Shown here piece by piece: positions 7,316-16,359 of a DNA stretch of 64,000 nucleotides. Made by a program: the position numbers and the translations under genes. A model generated the notes under the pieces. That model did not search any database. It was given only the letters and a program-made list of their open reading frames with translations, and had not been told where the DNA came from. Every line of letters starts with the position of its first letter. The first letter of the stretch is position 1. The stretch lies in the NCBI RefSeq assembly GCF_900215625.1, contig NZ_OBEK01000005.1, positions 145,583 to 209,582 of the forward strand. Reading direction: 5' to 3'. This stretch comes from Terribacillus aidingensis (GTDB lineage Bacteria; Bacillota; Bacilli; Bacillales; Amphibacillaceae).

Positions 7316-8550
7316 TATACATGCTCCTTCTTTAAAACAGGTTTTGGTTCTTGTTTTCTCCCTTTTAGCATTACCCAAACCTGTAATAAGAATGGCGCGC
7401 CAAGTATAACGAGGAAGGAAATAATCGTAAATATCGGGATCGGCTGCATCGCTCCGAAATAATCAAGCAGCATGCCGCCAGCCAGCGGGCCTGCCACACC
7501 CCCAAAGCCAGTAAAGCCCATGGCACCAAAATACGTTCCTTTCATCGCAGGGTTGGCAATTTCATCAATAAACATATCCGACATGGAGAACAGCAGCACT
7601 TCGCCAATTGTAAACAGTATGACCGCACACGCAATCCATACAATATCATGCAAAAATGCCATGCTCAGCATGCTTACGGCGATAAGTATGTTTCCGAGCA
7701 TCAGTGATAAAACCAGCGAATAACGCTTCGCTATTGCGACAATCGGATATTGCACGACCAGCACCGTCAATGCATTTAATGTAAGCATCATACTGAATAG
7801 CTTTGCTCCATCTTCTATACTTGGTGCAGCAGCAAAAAATTGCGGCAGTGTAGCACTGAAGTGGGAATAACCAAACACACTTACCGTCACACCAATTAAT
7901 AGGAGCATAAACAGCTTATCCTTACGCGTGATATGAAACGCTTCCCGAACACCAATATGTTTTCCAGCTGCGGCTGTCTCCGCCACTTTGATGCGAGTAA
8001 ATTGAAAAATGAGTACAAGCCCATAAACGAAATAAACAAGTGCAGCGATAAAGAACGGCGCTGTCGAAGCTGCCGAACCAAAGTACAGCCCTAGTAGCGG
8101 CCCGAACACAACCCCAACATTAATTGCTGTGTACCGCATATTAAAAACGAGCAGCCGATGTTTTGGATCTGTCACATCAGACAGCAGTGCTTTCGAAGTT
8201 GGTTCAAACAAAGAACGGCATAACCCATTCAAAGCATTCATCACAAAAAATACCCATATCGCGTCCGCTAATCCAAACCCTGCAAAAACAATGCACCAGC
8301 CAAAAATGCTGATGCCCATGATTTTCTTTCTGCCAAACCGATCAGAAAAATACCCGCCATAAAAACTGGCAAGAATACCGACCAAAGAACTGACAGCAAT
8401 AATCAAGCCGGTAAATCCAGCCGATGCTCCCTTTTCCTGGGTCAGGTATATTGCTAAAAAAGGAATACTCATACTTGTAGCCATCCTGCCGAACACGGTA
8501 CCAATAATAATTGCCCAGCTGTAAGGATGGAGTGACCGTAACGCATGCAT
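7315..8550 (-). CDS. MFS transporter (multidrug-efflux type)
   Basis: 411 residues with about 12 membrane spans. The loop 2-3 signature is GGYFSDRFGRKKIMGI, and an N-terminal SIPFLAIYLTQ fits the drug:H+ antiporter (DHA1) branch. Its substrate cannot be inferred. It is cotranscribed and translationally coupled with the alkyl-purine glycosylase gene, which hints at export during genotoxic stress, but that is guesswork. The 239-nt region upstream (8551-8789) holds its promoter region and nothing else I can support. Confidence 0.88.
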   Translation of the reverse strand: MHALRSLHPYSWAIIIGTVFGRMATSMSIPFLAIYLTQEKGASAGFTGLIIAVSSLVGILASFYGGYFSDRFGRKKIMGISIFGWCIVFAGFGLADAIWVFFVMNALNGLCRSLFEPTSKALLSDVTDPKHRLLVFNMRYTAINVGVVFGPLLGLYFGSAASTAPFFIAALVYFVYGLVLIFQFTRIKVAETAAAGKHIGVREAFHITRKDKLFMLLLIGVTVSVFGYSHFSATLPQFFAAAPSIEDGAKLFSMMLTLNALTVLVVQYPIVAIAKRYSLVLSLMLGNILIAVSMLSMAFLHDIVWIACAVILFTIGEVLLFSMSDMFIDEIANPAMKGTYFGAMGFTGFGGVAGPLAGGMLLDYFGAMQPIPIFTIISFLVILGAPFLLQVWVMLKGRKQEPKPVLKKEHV

Positions 8551-8789
8551 GCTGCCTCATCTCCTCATAATCCAGATTATAGCAGATTACAAGGATGCTG
8601 TTATGTACATCCCCCTCCAGCAAAAAAACATACCATGCATGAAACATTTTCACGCTTGATTCGTACATTTTACTATAGAGGCAACCTCACAGTTTTTGTA
8701 GTTTTAGGTTTAGTTGAAGAGGACTTCTTAGTCAGGTTACAGACGGAGTAATTCTTGTACGTAAAACCAAGCAAACGAGGGGGCATTTT

Positions 8790-9221
8790 ATGTATGACAG
8801 TGTAGAACCTGATTTTTGGCTAAGGTTCTTTTTCTTATTAGCGATTGTTTTATTATTGCTGTTCTTTTTTAATGCGCTACTACGAAAATGGTTACAAGTT
8901 GAGCGAAGAAAATTCTTTTCGTATAACCACGTAAATGAAAAACATAAAAAGATTGATTGGATACTTCGAATTACAACAATAGTTATTATTCTTTTATTTG
9001 CCCCTATTGTTATGGTGACTGGTATCGACAATCTTAATTTGTTTATCCAACCAGGCTCTGTTCTATTTTTCTTTATTATTATCTCTGAAATAGTCAGGGC
9101 GGTAATGGAGCAAAAATACGCAGAAAACCCGAACGCTTATAAAGTAACGGTAAGTCAGCTAATATTTCTCTGTCTATTGTTTCTATCATTATATACAACC
9201 AATTTCTGGGGATTGGTATAG
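8790..9221 (+). CDS. DUF4181 domain-containing membrane protein
   Basis: 143 residues, ATG with AGGGGG upstream. Three or four hydrophobic segments: about 10-28, 56-76, 82-100 and 122-142. Between spans 1 and 2 lies RKWLQVERRKFFSYNHVNE, the conserved block of the Bacillaceae DUF4181 family. Function unknown. It stands alone between divergent and convergent neighbours. Confidence 0.75.
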   Translation: MYDSVEPDFWLRFFFLLAIVLLLLFFFNALLRKWLQVERRKFFSYNHVNEKHKKIDWILRITTIVIILLFAPIVMVTGIDNLNLFIQPGSVLFFFIIISEIVRAVMEQKYAENPNAYKVTVSQLIFLCLLFLSLYTTNFWGLV

Positions 9222-9231
9222 TTATCAACAG

Positions 9232-9264
9232 AAAAAGCGCTAGGATATTACAATCCTAGCGCTT
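9232..9264. terminator. Bidirectional terminator between DUF4181 gene and mscL
   Basis: AAGCGCTAGGAT-ATTACA-ATCCTAGCGCTT; the minus strand continues with TTTTTC, so it mainly serves mscL. Confidence 0.8.
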
Positions 9265-9297
9265 CTGCTGATACTGGTTATGCGAGATTAAAATGAC

Positions 9298-9699
9298 TTA
9301 ACCCCAAGACTGATCCTTCACCCTTTCCTTCTTTAATAAGTCCCGAATTTCTGTCAGTAATTCCTGCTCCATTGTCAGTTTCTGTACTACTTCTTCCGGC
9401 TGCGGCTGATGCTTGCGCTTTAATCGGTTCATGAACTTGACGACCGTAAATAACACAGCAGCGATTAATACAAAGTTAATAACTGTTTGAATAAATACAC
9501 CGTACTTTACTACCGCATTTCCGACAGTAAACTGCAGCCCGCTAAAATCATGCCCGCCTGTTATAATGCCGATAAGCGGCATGATGATATCATTAACCAA
9601 CGAAGTCGTGATTGCACTGAATGCTGAACCAATTACAACGGCTACAGCCAAATCCACAACGTTTCCGCGCAAAGCGAACTCTTTAAATTCTTTAAGCAT
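9298..9699 (-). CDS. mscL: Large-conductance mechanosensitive channel MscL
   Basis: 133 residues. A homopentameric channel that opens under membrane tension and releases solutes on osmotic downshock. [21 protein letters not shown] is diagnostic for the N-terminal helix and gating TM1 (G-rich, [11 protein letters not shown]). TM2 is [20 protein letters not shown] and a cytoplasmic helix bundle ends the protein. The start is the ATG at 9699 with GAGAGG upstream; the long upstream extension of the frame has no homology to MscL. Confidence 0.95.
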   Translation of the reverse strand: MLKEFKEFALRGNVVDLAVAVVIGSAFSAITTSLVNDIIMPLIGIITGGHDFSGLQFTVGNAVVKYGVFIQTVINFVLIAAVLFTVVKFMNRLKRKHQPQPEEVVQKLTMEQELLTEIRDLLKKERVKDQSWG

Positions 9700-9772
9700 T
9701 GTATACACCTCTCTTTCAGCAAGTATCATTCTCACGGATCTTTTTCCCTTTTTCAAGTATAGACATTTCTGC

Positions 9773-9806
9773 AAAAAGAGAGACCCCCGTTTGGGAGTCT
9801 CTCTTG
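9773..9806 (-). terminator. Terminator of nadE
   Basis: AAGAGAGAC / GTCTCTCTT stem around a 10-nt loop, with TTTTTGC next on the minus strand, directly after the nadE stop. Confidence 0.85.
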
Positions 9807-9808
9807 CA

Positions 9809-10633
9809 TTACAGTTCTTTCCACCAATCATCATGCATAGAAGCTGGCATCTGGCGTTTATGCGTTGTTTTGAAATAACGCTCTTCCAGAAGCTTAGCTG
9901 GTTCTTCATCGATGATTTTTCCTTCAAGATAATCATCAATATCTTCATATTTTAACCCTAGTTCAGCTTCATCTGTTTGGCCGGGTTTGTCATCGAGTAA
10001 ATCTGCAGTCGGTAATTTTTCGTATAGACGCTCTGGTGCGCCCAGCTCGATCAGCAGCTGCTTACCTTGACGTTTATTTAGCCCGCTTAGCGGCAGGACG
10101 TCAGCAGCACCATCTCCGTATTTCGTATAGAAGCCAGTAATTGCTTCTGCTGCATGATCTGTCCCTATAACTAGCAGACCTTTCTGACCGCCAATTGCAT
10201 ATTGTGCAATCATGCGCATCCGTGCCTTTACGTTTCCTTTATGAAAATCAGCCAGTTCCTCACTTGTCGCATCTTTAAAAGCATGAGCAGCTTCTGTCAC
10301 AGGCGCTTTAATATTGTATACATATGACTCTGCCGGCTCAATAAATTTCAATGCTAGCTGCGCATCATCCTCATCGGCTTGCTCGCCATGCGGCAGACGT
10401 ACAGCTGCAAATGTAACATCTTTTCCCTCTTCTTTTAACTCCTCAATTGCCAGCTGTGCAAGACGGCCAGCCAAAGTAGAATCCTGCCCTCCGCTAATGC
10501 CTAGTACGTAGCCTTTTGCACCTGTCTTTTTCAAATAATCCTTCAAAAAGTCGATACGGCTGCGAATTTCCTGTTTAGCATCAATCGTTGGTTTTACTTG
10601 CAGCTCTGAAATAATTCTAGTTTGATTCGTCAT
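9809..10633 (-). CDS. nadE: NH3-dependent NAD+ synthetase
   Basis: 274 residues, the usual length of the ammonia-dependent form. Adenylates nicotinate adenine dinucleotide and amidates it to NAD+, the last step of the pathway. The PP-loop SGGQDS is at 47-52 and the acidic-Asp loop appears in [23 protein letters not shown] and [12 protein letters not shown] are conserved substrate contacts. ATG start with a strong AGAGGAGG. Monocistronic; niaR of the same pathway is 7 kb away and not linked. Confidence 0.95.
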   Translation of the reverse strand: MTNQTRIISELQVKPTIDAKQEIRSRIDFLKDYLKKTGAKGYVLGISGGQDSTLAGRLAQLAIEELKEEGKDVTFAAVRLPHGEQADEDDAQLALKFIEPAESYVYNIKAPVTEAAHAFKDATSEELADFHKGNVKARMRMIAQYAIGGQKGLLVIGTDHAAEAITGFYTKYGDGAADVLPLSGLNKRQGKQLLIELGAPERLYEKLPTADLLDDKPGQTDEAELGLKYEDIDDYLEGKIIDEEPAKLLEERYFKTTHKRQMPASMHDDWWKEL

Positions 10634-10756
10634 TATGGGGCCTCCTCTTATTTGTCGTATTACTAATCTTTTTCCCTCTCAAATTGAAACCTAATCTCTT
10701 TATGTATCATGCTCTCACTTTCTAGTATAAACCAATTACAGCAAAAGCCGAAAATT

Positions 10757-10789
10757 AAAAACCCGCGGTTTTAATACTCCGCGGGTTTC
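10757..10789 (-). terminator. Terminator overlapping the end of the 51-codon gene
   Basis: AAACCCGCGG / CCGCGGGTTT stem with the stop codon of the small gene in its loop; TTTTTAATTTT follows on the minus strand. Confidence 0.85.
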
Positions 10790-10926
10790 CTGTTCATATA
10801 TGCTGCCATATCCTCCACCGTCTTTTCCATACGCTGGACGTCTATATCAAAATCAAGGTCTGTTGAACGAAAGAACGGATCGTCAAAAGTGAAAAGCTCT
10901 GCAATGTAATCTTCATAAGCACGCAT
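10771..10926 (-). CDS. Small hypothetical protein (51 residues)
   Basis: Start chosen at ATG 10926: GGAAAGGAG lies nine nt upstream, while an in-frame ATG at 10935 overlaps the ribosome binding site. The product begins MRAYEDYIAELFTFDDPFF and is acidic with one predicted helix near the C-terminus. Its last residues KPAEY are encoded by the left arm of its terminator. I do not recognise the family. The good ribosome binding site and dedicated terminator argue that it is real. Confidence 0.6.
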   Translation of the reverse strand: MRAYEDYIAELFTFDDPFFRSTDLDFDIDVQRMEKTVEDMAAYMNRKPAEY

Positions 10927-11079
10927 CGCAACCATCTCCTTTCCAATTCTTCTTTCGTTTATTCTAGCCCAAATCCCTGCCGAAAAAAACCCATTCAAAG
11001 GAACTTATTCATGCGTCTCCTGTTTTAGAACACCATACTTTGGAGATAATCTCCTTTATGGACAAAAGGAGGCAAAAAA

Positions 11080-11949
11080 ATGGACTTGTATGATTTCATG
11101 AAAGAAGGTAATCCTGGGAAAAGCCAATCTCAGCAGCCTGGTATCCAGCAGAAGATGGACCCGCTTCCGATTGAAGAATTTGATCATTGGAAAGGAAGCG
11201 GTAAGCTTCAAGGTAAAGTCGCGCTCATCACTGGCGGAGACAGCGGTATTGGACGCGCAGTCGCTATTGCCTATGCTAAGGAAGGAGCCCATGTTGCCAT
11301 CTCCTATCTCGATGAACATGACGATGCCGAATATGCGAAGCAGCGAATTGAAGAAGAAGGCGGCAAATGCGTCCTTTATCCTGGTGATATTAGTGATGCA
11401 GCGTTTTGTGAGAATCTGATCCAGCAAGTTGTAAAAGATTTTAACACCTTGGATATACTCGTAAATAACGCAGCACGCCAAGACGTCCAAAATGATTTGA
11501 CCGCTATTACACCCGAGCAATTTGAACGGACGTTCCGGACAAACTTCTTCAGCTTCTTTTATTTAACACGTGCTGCACTGCCGCATCTTGGCAAAGGAAA
11601 CAGCATCATCAATACAGCTTCCATTAATCCTTACATTGGCAATCCAACATTAATTGATTATACGTCAACCAAAGGTGCAATCGTTGCGTTCACACGTTCC
11701 CTAGCAAAGGGATTAGCTTCTAAAGGAATTCGCGTAAATGGAGTTGCACCTGGGCCAATTTGGACACCACTCATTCCAGCGACGATGCAGGGTGATATGC
11801 TGACCAATTTCGGCACGCAGACGCCGCTCGGAAGACCCGGTCAGCCTGTTGATCTTGTCGGCAGCTATGTGCTGCTTGCTTCCGAGGAAGCCGCCTATAT
11901 GACCGGCCAATTCATTCATGTTAATGGCGGAGACTATATGTCATCCTAA
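11080..11949 (+). CDS. SDR family oxidoreductase (general stress protein 39 / YhxC-like)
   Basis: 289 residues. The N-terminal 45-residue extension (MDLYDFMKEGNPG... then PLPIEEF) before TGGDSGIG (51-58) is typical of the Gsp39/YdaD, YhxC and YhdF group of B. subtilis, some of which are SigB-controlled. Catalytic Tyr/Lys lie in YTSTK and the C-terminus is HVNGGDYMSS. AAAGGAGG precedes the ATG. The upstream region has GTTTTA but no convincing SigB -10 box. Substrate unknown. Confidence 0.88.
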   Translation: MDLYDFMKEGNPGKSQSQQPGIQQKMDPLPIEEFDHWKGSGKLQGKVALITGGDSGIGRAVAIAYAKEGAHVAISYLDEHDDAEYAKQRIEEEGGKCVLYPGDISDAAFCENLIQQVVKDFNTLDILVNNAARQDVQNDLTAITPEQFERTFRTNFFSFFYLTRAALPHLGKGNSIINTASINPYIGNPTLIDYTSTKGAIVAFTRSLAKGLASKGIRVNGVAPGPIWTPLIPATMQGDMLTNFGTQTPLGRPGQPVDLVGSYVLLASEEAAYMTGQFIHVNGGDYMSS

Positions 11950-11983
11950 CCAACAATTAACACATAGCATGTACGAAATACAT

Positions 11984-12027
11984 AAAAACACGTAAATTTG
12001 GGCGGTCCCTGATTTACGTGTTTTTTA
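11984..12027. terminator. Bidirectional terminator between SDR and CDF genes
   Basis: AAACACGTAAAT / ATTTACGTGTTT stem with a 14-nt loop, A-tract before and TTTTTTA after. Confidence 0.88.
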
Positions 12028-12044
12028 TGTATTACAATATCTTT

Positions 12045-13004
12045 TTACTTTTTATTCTTCCACATCTGGGTATTGTCGTCTTCATCAAACTCAATAATAA
12101 CATCTGTAACACCCTTCTGCTTCATAATTTGTTCTTCCAATCGGTCTTTGATATCATCTGCAGCCGCTACAGTTAATGACGGATCAATTTCCAGTATGGC
12201 CTCTACGTGGAAAGAATCTCCTTCTTTGACTACTGTCATTTCTTGAATATCACGCACGTCACCATCCGCAAATAGAATATCTCCTATCTTGTCAGCCATC
12301 TCCTCATCTGCTTCTCCGATTACACCAGCTGCATTATCAAGGAAAACGCGCCCGACAACAAGAAACATCATAGCTCCAATTACAATCGAGGCGATCCCTT
12401 CCGCTTGATGAAATGGGGTATACGATGCAATCAAGATAGCGATAATTGCAATCAGTGCACCGCTTGTTGCAACTAAATCTTCCATAAATACCAGCTTTGT
12501 CGCTGGCTTCGCGCGCCCGACATCAGAAAAACTTTTCGGGATGACAGCTAATCCTGTTGCACCCGAATCACTCTCATGTGCAATTTCTCGCATAACTTTC
12601 AGCAACACATATCCCTCTAAAATACAGCTTAAAGCAAGTACAGAAATGCTTAGCCACAAACCTTCTGATTCTGACGGATGAGCTAAATGTGCTATTCCCT
12701 CTCGAATTGTTTCGTATGCGAGAATTCCGACAATCAGTACAGCACCTAGCAATACGAGATTGACCGCGCGACCAAACCCGCCCGGGAAACGTTCTGTCGG
12801 GGCTTTTTTGCTCAATGCTGAACCGACATATACGAAGAATTGGTTTGCTGAATCTCCAAAACTGTGCAATGTTTCCGCGAACATTGCAACATTACCTGTC
12901 AGCAAAAATGCTCCGCCTTTGACGAGTGCAATAATAAAGTTCACTATTGCCGCTAAACCAGCAGACTTGCTGCCTTGACGTAATAAACCCAAATATTCTT
13001 TCAT
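12045..13004 (-). CDS. Cation diffusion facilitator family transporter
   Basis: 319 residues: six membrane spans (about 15-230) and a C-terminal ferredoxin-like dimerisation domain with VKEGDSFHVEAILEID. It probably exports divalent metal in exchange for protons. In span 2 the usual DxxHxxxD motif reads E44-x2-H47-x3-D51 (ETLHSFGD), and span 5 has ED rather than HxxxD, so metal preference may differ from classic Zn exporters such as CzcD. It has a 200-nt upstream leader rich in inverted repeats. Confidence 0.87.
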   Translation of the reverse strand: MKEYLGLLRQGSKSAGLAAIVNFIIALVKGGAFLLTGNVAMFAETLHSFGDSANQFFVYVGSALSKKAPTERFPGGFGRAVNLVLLGAVLIVGILAYETIREGIAHLAHPSESEGLWLSISVLALSCILEGYVLLKVMREIAHESDSGATGLAVIPKSFSDVGRAKPATKLVFMEDLVATSGALIAIIAILIASYTPFHQAEGIASIVIGAMMFLVVGRVFLDNAAGVIGEADEEMADKIGDILFADGDVRDIQEMTVVKEGDSFHVEAILEIDPSLTVAAADDIKDRLEEQIMKQKGVTDVIIEFDEDDNTQMWKNKK

Positions 13005-13040
13005 GCTGCCTCTTCCTTTTCAGTAAATTTATATGTATTT

Positions 13041-13150
13041 TATGGTAACAATATTTTTAGAATAGCATACATTACATGCAACGCCATTCCTCTTTGCTTA
13101 TGGCGGAGAGAAGACGCCATGTTTTAGTTTCGGTGAAAATGGTTACCATA
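13041..13150. repeat. Inverted-repeat cluster between CDF and HD-domain genes
   Basis: Outer arms TATGGTAAC (13041-13049) and GTTACCATA (13142-13150). Inside, CGCCAT (13082-13087), ATGGCG (13100-13105) and CGCCAT (13115-13120) can form two mutually exclusive hairpins. It would lie in the CDF leader if that transcript starts upstream. Function unproven. Confidence 0.4.
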
Positions 13151-13245
13151 TACATGAATTAAGTAATTTTTTCACTTGCAGCCTACCCAGATGACGTGTT
13201 AATATCTTGAACAATATACCTTTAAAGCGAAAGGAGCCGATAAGA

Positions 13246-13776
13246 TTGAGAAAAGTAACGTTAGAGCAGATATTTACACATCCAATAGCGCAAAAATACC
13301 TCGGCCGATCCGGACAGGCACATGCTATTGCTGTAGCAGAATATGCACTTGCAATAAGTGAGAAAAAGCAGGTTGACCCTGACTTGGCAGTAAAAGCAGC
13401 TCTGCTGCACGACATCGGCCATTATGAATGGTACCGCGATGGCAAGTGGGACTATGATTTGTATAGACAAAATGATATCCATGCTATAAAGGGTGCAGCA
13501 CGTGCACATAAGCTGTTGATACGCCTAGGCGAAAATCCGCAGGCTGCAAAAGAAATCTCGCTTGCAGTTTTACTCCACACAGATTCTTACCTCCCAGAGC
13601 AGAACTTAAAACGTGATCCGCTGCAGCAAGTTGTAGCAGAAGCAGATACAGCAGATGAGGAGACAGGCGGAGCGCATCACTATAAAACTATTTCTGAGCA
13701 AGAAGCTTTGAAACGTATCCTAGCATTGGATAACAGCATTGAGAAGCGCATGATAAGTAAAGTTCAAACAAGCTGA
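13246..13776 (+). CDS. HD domain-containing hydrolase
   Basis: 176 residues from TTG 13246, which has AAAGGAG nine nt upstream; another TTG at 13207 has no ribosome binding site. The first HD histidine is H26 (GQAHAIAVAEY), the HD pair is H55-D56 (LLHDIGH), and later His/Asp ligands appear in LLHTDSY and EADTADEE. HD proteins are metal-dependent phosphohydrolases acting on nucleotides or related phosphates. The substrate is unknown. It stands alone between the CDF and M15 genes. Confidence 0.8.
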   Translation: MRKVTLEQIFTHPIAQKYLGRSGQAHAIAVAEYALAISEKKQVDPDLAVKAALLHDIGHYEWYRDGKWDYDLYRQNDIHAIKGAARAHKLLIRLGENPQAAKEISLAVLLHTDSYLPEQNLKRDPLQQVVAEADTADEETGGAHHYKTISEQEALKRILALDNSIEKRMISKVQTS

Positions 13777-13907
13777 TCATGACCGCTTCCCCTCCCTTAA
13801 TTCTCCTGTCTTTCCTATTAAAAATATGCCTCAATGCGTGCAATCTGCTGTCTCTTCCATTATGCTAGACTAATAGAAGATACGACTATAAAAGGAGATT
13901 AGCGAAT

Positions 13908-14426
13908 TTGCACTGGAAAAGGATTATTTTAACAACAGTGTTGATGACAGTAGCAGCGTTGATCCTATTCGGTTTTTTGCATATTGAGCAGCTTCCTAAG
14001 AATTCCACTCCTGTCGCTGACACGGATGCAGCTGACATCAACGGCCTTCACCCTACAGTAGAAAAAAACATGCACAAATTAATAGATAAATCTGCTGATA
14101 TCGGCATCCCAATTATCATTACAGATGATTTTCGATCTAAAAAAGAACAAGACAAGCTGTATGCCCAAGGCAGAACAACAGAGGGCCAGATTGTCACCAA
14201 TGTTCAAGGCGGAGAATCCATGCATAATTATGGCTTGGCCATCGATTTTGCTTTGCAACCAGAGCCCGGTAACGTTATTTGGGATATGGAATATGACGGT
14301 AACAATAATGGCGAGTCTGATTGGCTGGAAGTAGTTGAAATCGCCAAAGATCTCGGTTTCCACTGGGGCGGGGACTGGACGGAATTCAAGGATTATCCGC
14401 ATTTGGAGATGCATATAAATTGGTAA
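13908..14426 (+). CDS. M15 family metallopeptidase (CwlK-like)
   Basis: 172 residues from a TTG start with AAAGGAG upstream. One N-terminal membrane anchor or signal (residues 5-25) places the enzyme outside the membrane. Zinc ligands fit H106 and D113 in SMHNYGLAIDFA and H169 or H165 in HLEMH. This is the L-alanyl-D-glutamate peptidase / D-Ala-D-Ala carboxypeptidase fold that cuts peptidoglycan stem peptides, like B. subtilis CwlK. No cell-wall binding domain. Monocistronic. Confidence 0.88.
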   Translation: MHWKRIILTTVLMTVAALILFGFLHIEQLPKNSTPVADTDAADINGLHPTVEKNMHKLIDKSADIGIPIIITDDFRSKKEQDKLYAQGRTTEGQIVTNVQGGESMHNYGLAIDFALQPEPGNVIWDMEYDGNNNGESDWLEVVEIAKDLGFHWGGDWTEFKDYPHLEMHINW

Positions 14427-14475
14427 GAGCAGCGCCGGGCGGGCGCTTATTTGTTAGAAATCTTTATGTTCATTA

Positions 14476-14528
14476 AGAAAACCGAGCGAGCGCGCATTTT
14501 TGGATGCACACATCGTTCGGTTTTTTAA
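14476..14528. terminator. Terminator between M15 gene and convergent SDR
   Basis: AAAACCGAGCGA / TCGTTCGGTTTT stem (one G-U pair) with a long loop and TTTTTTAAAA on the plus strand; the minus strand also has a T tract. Confidence 0.75.
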
Positions 14529-14581
14529 AACTTACCATACATATGATACAGTTTTTTTTATTGATTAGTAATTACCTAGCT

Positions 14582-15355
14582 TTATAGCTCCAGCTGAGAA
14601 GGATAAAGCGTCATACCTCCATCGACAAAAAGTGTTGTGCCTGTAACATAACTTGCTTCTCTGGATGCAAGCCAAGCAGCGGCAGCAGCGATTTCTTCTG
14701 GTTTTCCAAAGGTCTGCATCGGTATTTTCTTCATTTGTTTCGTTTCATTTTCTGGTTTCGTATCGTCATTGCGATCGGTAGCAATTGTGCCCGGCGCTAT
14801 CGCATTTACTCGGATTCCTTTGTCTGCATATTCAAGCGCCATCGTTTCGGTAAGTAATTTTATGCCGCCTTTTGAGGCCGCGTAATGGCTATCCGAAGGC
14901 TTTGGTATTTGTTGGTGCACACTAGACATATTTATGATACTTCCCTGTATATCATTCTCCAACATATATCGCAGCGCAGCTTGACCACCCAGGAAAGTAC
15001 CTGTCAGATTAACATCAATGACACTTCTCCAGTCCTCCTCATCCATTTCATGCAAAGGTGCAGGTTTGCTGAATCCGGAATTATTGACCATGACATCCAT
15101 ACTGCCGTATTCATCAACTGCTGCCTTCAGCAGTTTCTGTACATCTTCTTTTTTAGATACATCTGCTTGTATAACAATAGCCTTCCCGCCAGCTTGTCGA
15201 ATTTTTTCAGCTGCTTCTGTTGCTCCGTCTTCATCGCCGTGATAATTCACAACCACATTCATACCTTCTGAACCGAACCGCTCGGCAACCGCTCGACCAA
15301 TTCCTTTCGAAGAACCTGTAACTATTGCTGTCTTACCTTTCAAATCATCGTACAT
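14582..15355 (-). CDS. Glucose 1-dehydrogenase-like SDR
   Basis: 257 residues, starting [22 protein letters not shown] at 13-20, [11 protein letters not shown] and [14 protein letters not shown] carry the catalytic Ser, Tyr and Lys, and [19 protein letters not shown] ends the domain. This is very close to Bacillus glucose dehydrogenases (Gdh), which oxidise beta-D-glucose with NAD(P) and are often sporulation genes. Start: ATG 15355 has GGGAGGGG eight nt upstream; the 26-codon extension lacks support. No gluconate or germination genes are adjacent, so the true sugar is uncertain. Confidence 0.85.
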   Translation of the reverse strand: MYDDLKGKTAIVTGSSKGIGRAVAERFGSEGMNVVVNYHGDEDGATEAAEKIRQAGGKAIVIQADVSKKEDVQKLLKAAVDEYGSMDVMVNNSGFSKPAPLHEMDEEDWRSVIDVNLTGTFLGGQAALRYMLENDIQGSIINMSSVHQQIPKPSDSHYAASKGGIKLLTETMALEYADKGIRVNAIAPGTIATDRNDDTKPENETKQMKKIPMQTFGKPEEIAAAAAWLASREASYVTGTTLFVDGGMTLYPSQLEL

Positions 15356-15506
15356 AAAGACAACCCCTCCCGTTTGTTTACATCCCTCTTCCCACGATTC
15401 ACTAACGGCAAACTTTTCTACTAATTTCGACAAATTGGGACTTACCCTTTACATTATGGTCCTTCTTACCGATATAAAGGAAAATAATGTACAGAGGAGC
15501 TCGTCT

Positions 15507-16346
15507 ATGAATTCAACTTTACAAGCAGTAATCAATATCGCTCCCATTATAAAAGATACACTGGGACCGACTGCAGCGATGGGCGTACTGGATACAGAGA
15601 AATTTGTCTTTTACGCTCCTTCCACGATCTTAAATCTGCCAATCAAGGTGGGGGAATCCAGGTTAGATGAACATGACATATATCGGCGTGCGATCAACGG
15701 AGAGTCAGTTCTAGACTATATAACTGACAACTATGAATATCTCGGTGCACCAGTAGTTACTTCTATTACTCCTATCCGAGATATGGAATCTGGCGAAATA
15801 GTAGGCTTGCTTTCCTTAACTCGTACGTTAGAACATCAAGAGAAACTCGACAAAGAACTAAGCAAATTAAATGCGGTAATAGATGCCTTGCAAGGAAAAG
15901 TTCAGCACGTAGCAGCACAGGCTGAGGAACTATCGGCTACCAGCAGTGATATCAATGAACAGGCAAGCAGCGCCAATCAGAATTCCCATCAAATCGGGGA
16001 AGTCGTGCAGTTAATCGAACAGATTTCCACACAGACAAACTTGCTTGGCTTAAATGCTGCCATTGAAGCAGCTCGCTCCGGTGAGGCCGGCAAAGGATTT
16101 GGTGTCGTAGCAGACGAAATTCGGAAGCTGTCTGATAACACGAAAGAAGCTGTTCAGACAATCGGCAAATCTTTATCCGAAATTCGCTCCAGCATTGAGA
16201 ATTTATCTCTTAGTATCAACGAAGTATCTTCTTCTTCTGAAGAACAGTCTGTCATCATGGTTGAATTTATGGACGATATCCAATCGTTGGATGAGAAAAG
16301 CAAACAAATAATCAATACAATGAAAAATGTTACAAATCAGAAATAA
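15507..16346 (+). CDS. Soluble methyl-accepting chemotaxis-type receptor (YfmS-like), copy 1
   Basis: 279 residues, ATG with AGAGGAG upstream. No membrane span. An N-terminal sensor-like domain (about 1-125, PAS/Cache-like pattern with [14 protein letters not shown]) leads to a short MCP signalling hairpin (about 130-279). The tip [19 protein letters not shown] and [12 protein letters not shown], which bind CheA and CheW, are fully conserved. B. subtilis YfmS is a soluble receptor of the same size. A paralogue follows after 13 nt; both are probably one operon. Confidence 0.85.
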   Translation: MNSTLQAVINIAPIIKDTLGPTAAMGVLDTEKFVFYAPSTILNLPIKVGESRLDEHDIYRRAINGESVLDYITDNYEYLGAPVVTSITPIRDMESGEIVGLLSLTRTLEHQEKLDKELSKLNAVIDALQGKVQHVAAQAEELSATSSDINEQASSANQNSHQIGEVVQLIEQISTQTNLLGLNAAIEAARSGEAGKGFGVVADEIRKLSDNTKEAVQTIGKSLSEIRSSIENLSLSINEVSSSSEEQSVIMVEFMDDIQSLDEKSKQIINTMKNVTNQK

Positions 16347-16359
16347 GGAGGCAACAAAG

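Noticed and set aside
8545..8751. Open frame on the plus strand upstream of the DUF4181 gene.
   Set aside because: No ribosome binding site, unlike any family, and it overlaps the 5' end and promoter region of the MFS gene.
9700..9948. N-terminal extension of the mscL frame.
   Set aside because: It overlaps the nadE terminator and the nadE end; mature MscL clearly begins at MLKEF with its own ribosome binding site.
11022..11047. SigB promoter for the Gsp39-like SDR (GTTTTA then GGAGAT).
   Set aside because: The -10 box lacks the GGGWAW core, so I could not support it, though the family is often stress-regulated.
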